The notes below the pieces were generated by a model, which had not been told where the DNA came from, did not search any database, and saw nothing but the letters and a program-made list of their open reading frames with translations. DNA of 7,336 nucleotides from Actinomycetota bacterium (GTDB taxonomy: Bacteria; Actinomycetota; Acidimicrobiia; Acidimicrobiales; Aldehydirespiratoraceae): contig JAAXHB010000285.1 in assembly GCA_012271125.1 (NCBI GenBank), positions 1-7,336 on the forward strand. The letters are read 5' to 3'. The number at the start of each line of letters is the position of its first letter. Positions within the stretch are counted from its first letter, which is position 1. Shown piece by piece: positions 6,101 to 7,336 of the stretch. Position numbers and translations under genes: made by a program.

Positions 6101-7336
6101 GTGGGTTAATACGGGCAGATTCTCCTCGTAGGCGTCGGGCCATGGACGGATGAGGTTGAAGGTGTCATCTTCGAGGGTGTCGACGAGGGTGTTGATGTTG
6201 ACGGTGACGGCGGCGGGTTCGAGAGCGCCGGTGGTGCTGTTGTGGGAGCCGTCGGTGGCGTATTTGAAAGTGAGTGTTGCTGGGGCGGCGGTGTTGGCGG
6301 GGACCACATAGTTGAAGTGGCGCTTGTCTTGGGCTTCGACCCAGGTGAGGGTGCCTACGTCAGATGATCGGTCTGACGAGGTGACACCGGTGCAGCCGGC
6401 ATCACAGGTATCGGCAGTGCCTTCGTTCAAGACGTCGAGGTCTACGTTGAGTTCTTGGGGCCAGTAGCGGTCGCGGTCGATTGTGTCGTCAACGAGTGCG
6501 TCGTATGTGACGGTGAAGTTCAAGGTGACTGTTTTGGGGTCGAGTTTTGAGCCGCGGGTGTTGTACTTGAAGGAAGCGGTGTTGTTGGGGAGGATGGTGC
6601 CTTCGGGGACGGTGAAGGTGATTACATCGGGAGTTTGGGCGTTCCATTCGGCGGTGACGCCTTGGATGGCTGGCGTGACTTCGGTTATATCCACGTCGGT
6701 GCAGCCGCCGGAGCAGTCGTCAGCTGTTGGGGCGGTGAAGACGTTTAGGGGTTCGTTGAGTGCTTGGGCACCCTTGCGGTTTACTGCGATGGCTTTGTCG
6801 TTCAAGACGTCAACCTTGGGGGTGAAGTTCAAGGTGATGGTTCCGGGATCTTTGGCTTCGGTGGTCGTGTAGGTGATGACAACGGTGGCTGGTGGGTCGG
6901 CGTCGCCGGTGTAGGTGTAGTTGATGACCTGGGTGTCGCCGACGGTCTTAGTGGTGACGGTGCCTTGAGCCGGTCGGGGTTCAACTATGGCAAGGCCGGC
7001 GCAGTCTTCTTTGCATCGGGTGCCGGAGTCACCGCCAATGACAACAAAATCTTCGGTGAAGTCTTCGTTGCCGTAGCGGTCAAAGTCTTCGGTGATGTTG
7101 GCAAGGCTGTCGCCTGGGCGGATTGGTGGGACGATTGGGCCGGGCTCACTAGTCGTCGTCGTTGGTGCTTCTGTTGTTGTTGTTTCGCCTGGGATTGTTG
7201 AAGTCGTTGTTGATGTTGTTACAACTGTGATGATTTCAGCTTCGGCGCTGCGGTTGAGCATGGTTTCGAGCTGGTTTTGGGTGATGACAGCGTCGGAGCA
7301 GAAGCTGGTGCCGTCGCCGCAGCCGATGGTGATGCC
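158..7336 (-). CDS. Giant secreted SLH-like / Ig-like / RCC1-repeat surface protein (5' partial)
   Basis: One uninterrupted minus-strand frame runs from the window edge to TAA at 158-160. The ATG at 7261 is not taken as the start: 25 in-frame codons precede it, it lies inside an SLH-like motif, and the bases before it (CAGCTCGAAACC) hold no ribosome binding site. The true start and signal peptide lie outside the window. Domain order by residue: SLH-like tail (before 1 to about 8), Thr-rich linker (11-42), Ig-like x5 (51-569), RCC1-like x14 (571-1213), Ig-like x4 (1218-1754), RCC1-like x7 (1755-2240), Ig-like x1 (2244-2367). There are 66 cysteines after Met1, all in local pairs, and the protein is rich in Asp and Thr. 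It ends KVSRS with no LPXTG-type sorting signal or C-terminal membrane segment, so anchoring would rest on the N-terminal region. The inferred role is surface adhesion or binding. The ligand is unknown and no enzyme motif was seen. Confidence 0.96.
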   Translation of the reverse strand, partial: GITIGCGDGTSFCSDAVITQNQLETMLNRSAEAEIITVVTTSTTTSTIPGETTTTEAPTTTTSEPGPIVPPIRPGDSLANITEDFDRYGNEDFTEDFVVIGGDSGTRCKEDCAGLAIVEPRPAQGTVTTKTVGDTQVINYTYTGDADPPATVVITYTTTEAKDPGTITLNFTPKVDVLNDKAIAVNRKGAQALNEPLNVFTAPTADDCSGGCTDVDITEVTPAIQGVTAEWNAQTPDVITFTVPEGTILPNNTASFKYNTRGSKLDPKTVTLNFTVTYDALVDDTIDRDRYWPQELNVDLDVLNEGTADTCDAGCTGVTSSDRSSDVGTLTWVEAQDKRHFNYVVPANTAAPATLTFKYATDGSHNSTTGALEPAAVTVNINTLVDTLEDDTFNLIRPWPDAYEENLPVLTHGTADDCGQGCLGLSIVDGTLSPANAPITMIDIDDDGTNDAFKVNYDANDDVDNVITFKYMTDGAYDANGDLAPATVTVNIDRAENMIRSKTYLIEHPEEAASFSYKIPITELDYCDQGDGCGAITLVNNSWPLGSVVTYDEDTDPVFATLTINGTIPQTLSFDYSAADLSGDATITVNIVRVPGPYSAITAGSGFACALHAGNAADVCWGRDDHGQVTGAESFPNNKAIDAGNNHVCTIDSNDEVYCWGNDDFDQSPWLRDTTYKEVSAGYDTTCALTKQPDGNIVCRGASDDVLDNIPTGDAPYSSITVGADFACAIRDNNDVICWGIDDLERNFNQELGQYKAVSAGRAHACALRSTRDRNHAVDALLCWGNNDAGQTDVPGPTDDSDSNNPQYRWHSVSANGDLTCAVRKSDDADIDGSRYCWGDDTYGQAINSAAKHTAVAAGDSISCALYPNGTIGCAGDLSTPDIAKLLDAPTATNFAEITAGAYHTCARTTDNDVVCWGDNSHGQSTPPADAKFVDIAAGTDFTCGILAAGPDRQECWGNNANNIQDEATGVGASIHAGDNHACIRRSDGTVDCWGDNSGNKATVLDTGSTRFSAIAVGDNGQCGIIDNDGNQDDNAIGCYGDIDASSWRTSRPLQLGETERRIVGCDVDDKGEVIEDPQNRGYCLPLYITITGNVNNTFDAISAKGNTFCAVVANSNTDDDDIAINNSIACWGDTSNGKIEIEVKDGVVDYINPPDKGEFAKVVVGINHICAIGIDAGADGDTNCWGASWNEMAEAQVLSGSEEYTDVALGHDHTCWLISTGAIKCAGLQARTLNTVGVPGLVEAKDLLVDDVFDEIRSDWPAEYSVNLDVLANDGCGGDDGCISVTVVEGTEPTVGSITWDGSKARFVYTVDEDTEAPSSFTFQYTTNDSYDNRGLANPAKVTVNIDTQVDTLVDDTFNLDRIAGQALNEDLDVLGSAPAGYKPGDGYEPNDECDRNCEEVTMVDGSLSPTGANVSWNETKRAFELSIDANDTAPDQITFQYTTAASYGEWVTENDGTIIIDEDDNRVPVTRTVLKYRTDPVPADVTINLSTVTTSLVEDTFDITRDKTDAEDWNLDVFANDECRPGCTYTSHTNLTGAGALGTLAWDGDLGDYGMFTYSIGANDPAPTGITFTYQTTQDSTPTTVTINVTDVYDNPVDDRFRVLRQDNGDDGGVIVRDFDVLANDDCVNNCPNLRIAQEIPIQAPNVTDDNGNTVVSDIPIFSISTITVADTGEDLDDHNHDHPDGCVHYSDHPNGCRHSHESTTTREVILFQWPENAVFPTDPVTIFYTTDDTDPDKPYKSRSALEADGLSDAEISEYWANDNVGALTFSVHTYPIPTQLSLMGNSLCRVDSTGHLLCHGEIHNSFSYVDDKGTEDHHDDEQIDVFLPPASGTSAVSVGITHGCSLLKAYEDTEDKEQNSVQNGAVACWGGKNPARDITKDAQKDRSVEDMPTGMVATHVATGFDYSCALDSAERSGSCWGSADWIPKDKNPDGSVPAPGTYVTSHYPLPDSMVSLSAGTFHVCGIEQKLTGSRSVDGGNAVPVYAYYARCFGSDEQGQSTPPTYDTGTTETQTEIVVTTDATTNGVANTPFLDKDGVHKTNDKGELLYTRTDEVQVPVIAKYEFAQVYAGVYHTCGIRRPVWDSDTNAYTDESHTVMCWGADEPLRDSEGYLLDEDGNRVQKTTLRLDNEGNPVRRPDGRGWIYDPVVDGNGDPVYQIAPIFNYGQIDAPDGKFKSLALGEFHTCGLKFDETVQCWGDNTWGQSSPPAISNNDLETPQTFTSIVAGPHVTCGLTIPDYDYLNPVVIYCWGAYDFGYTAPPPYEPPPVDMLNDYAHTITSGGGIWYLGNYSGEMREETLAAAFNDANSCTGACVYTATSGLKLVSDDSDINVQVTSMTLQPDGTVKLDVLTGAALPVPGISTAEDVYFTYRTATSTTDAKITLSKVSRS
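161..532 (-). other. C-terminal Ig-like domain
   Basis: Residues 2244-2367 form one last domain with the same signature as blocks A and B: a C-x3-C loop at 2287/2291 (SCTGACVYTAT), a TVKLDVL strand, VYFTYRTAT in the place of FTFQYTT, and the closing DAKITLSKV strand. The chain stops four residues after that strand, so the fold looks complete. The opening strand (VDMLNDYAHTI) and the stretch to the Cys loop are more diverged than in the other copies. No sorting signal follows. It may cap the distal tip of the protein. Confidence 0.68.
542..1999 (-). other. RCC1/BLIP-II-like propeller 3 (seven repeats with long inserts)
   Basis: Seven RCC1-like repeats begin near residues 1756, 1812, 1876, 1931, 2042, 2152 and 2198. 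Their Cys pairs are 1766/1776, 1822/1846, 1886/1897, 1942/1969, 2054/2077, 2164/2174 and 2210/2227. Repeat 6 is close to consensus (HTCGLKFDETVQCWGDNTWG). Repeats 4 and 5 are each stretched to about 110 residues by Asp/Gly/Asn-rich hairpin inserts (1983-2041 and 2081-2150). Repeat 1 has CHG and repeat 4 CFG in place of CWG. Such inserts in a propeller normally project from one face and may form the binding site, which is inferred here. The propeller ends in a Pro-rich hinge, TAPPPYEPPPVD. Confidence 0.77.
543..552 (-). repeat. C10 homopolymer inside the coding sequence
   Basis: The plus strand has ten consecutive G at 543-552, which is ten C in the coding strand. They encode the end of Ala2237 and the prolines of the hinge after propeller 3. 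Loss of one C would lead to a stop at 445-447. Gain of one C would lead to a stop at 522-524. Either change removes the C-terminal Ig-like domain but leaves all three propellers intact. Confidence 0.85.
2000..3610 (-). other. Ig/cadherin-like domain block B, four domains
   Basis: Four domains lie at about 1218-1322, 1327-1466, 1471-1566 and 1571-1752. This block shows the family best: LVDDTFNL openings, LDVLAND strands, VTVVEGT or VTMVDGSLSP, FTFQYTT and KVTVNI. The Cys pairs are 1252/1258, 1370/1374, 1500/1504 and 1604/1608, placed right after the LAND/FAND motif. Domain 2 has an insert of about 33 residues near its end (1425-1457, with IDEDDNRVPV). Domain 4 is swollen to about 180 residues by a His/Cys-rich insert (about 1652-1680) and a later insert around 1710-1742. 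The block spaces propeller 2 from propeller 3. Confidence 0.8.
2222..2308 (-). other. His/Cys/Asp-rich insert, candidate metal-binding finger
   Basis: Residues 1652-1680 of the fourth block-B Ig-like domain hold seven His (1656, 1658, 1660, 1666, 1670, 1676, 1678), two Cys (1664, 1674) and several Asp. The core is an imperfect ten-residue duplication, DHPDGCVHYS then DHPNGCRHSH, preceded by DDHNHD. No other domain of the protein has such an insert. Dense His with paired Cys is typical of Zn, Ni or Cu binding, but the motif was not recognised as a named family. The metal-binding role is inferred. A disulfide between C1664 and C1674 is the alternative. Confidence 0.55.
3623..4660 (-). other. 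RCC1/BLIP-II-like propeller 2 (repeats 8-14)
   Basis: Seven more RCC1-like repeats follow directly, beginning near residues 869, 907, 948, 986, 1074, 1135 and 1180. Their Cys pairs are 881/891, 919/931, 958/968, 998/1014, 1085/1106, 1146/1160 and 1191/1201. Repeat 8 is the most canonical, with HTCARTTDNDVVCWGDNSHG. Repeat 11 has CYG and is followed by an insert of about 50 residues (1024-1073) carrying its own Cys pair (1041/1059). Repeat 14, like repeat 7, ends in CAG. The chain then passes straight into Ig-like block B at about residue 1218. Confidence 0.77.
4661..5551 (-). other. RCC1/BLIP-II-like propeller 1 (repeats 1-7)
   Basis: Seven repeats begin near residues 572, 613, 651, 691, 730, 783 and 828. 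They follow the RCC1-like consensus (Y/F)xxIxAGxxHxCAL...GxVxCWGxNxxGQ. Each has two cysteines flanking a hairpin: 584/595, 624/634, 662/674, 703/713, 741/758, 796/812 and 839/849. RCC1/BLIP-II folds are usually seven-bladed beta-propellers that bind proteins or other ligands. The bacterial Cys-paired form is generally extracellular. Repeat 3 has CRG and repeat 7 has CAG in place of CWG. The propeller boundary after repeat 7 is inferred from the count and the CAG marker, since no linker separates it from repeat 8. Confidence 0.78.
5555..7111 (-). other. Ig/cadherin-like domain block A, five domains
   Basis: Five tandem domains of about 100 residues lie at roughly 51-147, 151-249, 254-356, 361-467 and 471-566. 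Each follows the same pattern: an opening (V/E)DDTFNL-type strand, a (N)LDVL strand, a Cys pair, a GTLTW-type strand, (I/L)TFKYxTD, and a closing (A)TVTVNI strand. This resembles the bacterial Ig-like/cadherin-like domains that carry a 'DVLANDxDxDG' loop, but here a Cys pair sits in that loop: C83/C87, C183/C187, C286/C290, C393/C397 and C502/C508. The fourth domain also has a DxDxDGxxD loop (418-426). The fifth is the most diverged and lacks the DDTFNL opening. The block probably acts as a rigid spacer between the anchor and the first propeller. Confidence 0.8.
7136..7231 (-). repeat. Thr/Pro-rich flexible linker encoded by degenerate triplet repeats
   Basis: Residues 11-42 are dominated by Thr with Pro, Glu, Ser and Val, in runs such as TTSTTTSTIPGETTTTEAP. 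They join the SLH-like region to the first Ig-like domain. At DNA level the plus strand is a run of GTT/GTC/GTG triplets around 7148-7220, so length variation by triplet slippage is possible without loss of frame. Linkers of this kind usually act as extended, often glycosylated stalks in secreted Gram-positive proteins. The stalk role is inferred from composition alone. Confidence 0.75.
7238..7336 (-). other. End of SLH-like cell-wall-anchoring repeat
   Basis: The first 25 codons plus the first eight residues after Met1 read GCGDGTSFCSDAVIT and then QNQLETMLNRSAEA. This matches, from memory, the actinobacterial SLH-like pattern 'GC-(D)GT-xFCPDxxVTRAQMATFLxRA', with QLETMLNRS in the place of QMATFLxRA. 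In that family these short repeats occur in sets of about three and are thought to hold proteins at the cell envelope. Only the last one is visible here, so more copies are expected upstream, beyond the window. Two cysteines (one in GCGDG, one in SFCSD) form the family's usual pair. The assignment rests on motif memory rather than a profile search. Confidence 0.7.

Noticed and set aside
7145..7231. Triplet-rich stretch as a CRISPR array or tandem-repeat RNA element
   Set aside because: It is a degenerate GTN triplet run that encodes the Thr-rich linker in frame. There are no spaced direct repeats.

Overview
The window is almost entirely one very long protein gene on the minus strand. It is open from the last base of the window (7336) to a TAA stop at 158-160. 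That gives 2,392 codons with no in-frame stop, and the gene runs off the window at its 5' end. Residue numbers below count the Met at 7261 as residue 1. This Met is only a reference point, because 25 further in-frame codons precede it and they form part of a recognisable domain. No other gene, RNA gene, insertion sequence or CRISPR array could be supported.

Organism: the clues are the SLH-like cell-wall motif (GCGDGTSFCSDAVIT followed by QLETMLNRS), the Cys-paired RCC1 repeats and the moderate GC content. From memory, this motif style is typical of high-GC Gram-positive bacteria, especially Acidimicrobiia-type Actinobacteriota. This is an inference from protein style, not from a marker gene.

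Layout in protein order (window right to left): the end of an SLH-like anchoring region (7238-7336); a Thr/Pro linker (7136-7231); five Ig/cadherin-like domains (5555-7111); 14 RCC1/BLIP-II-like repeats, read as two seven-bladed propellers (3623-5551); four more Ig-like domains (2000-3610), the last with a His/Cys-rich insert; seven more RCC1-like repeats, read as a third propeller (542-1999); a Pro-rich hinge with a run of ten C; and one last Ig-like domain (161-532). Every cysteine seen falls into a local pair, which suggests a secreted, heavily disulfide-bonded surface protein. The likely role is a giant adhesin, surface fibre or S-layer-associated binding protein. No catalytic motif was recognised.

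The 157 bases after the stop hold no convincing gene. In the transcript sense they are strongly C/T-rich and poor in G, and could act in Rho-dependent termination. No promoter, start codon or ribosome binding site for the gene lies inside the window.
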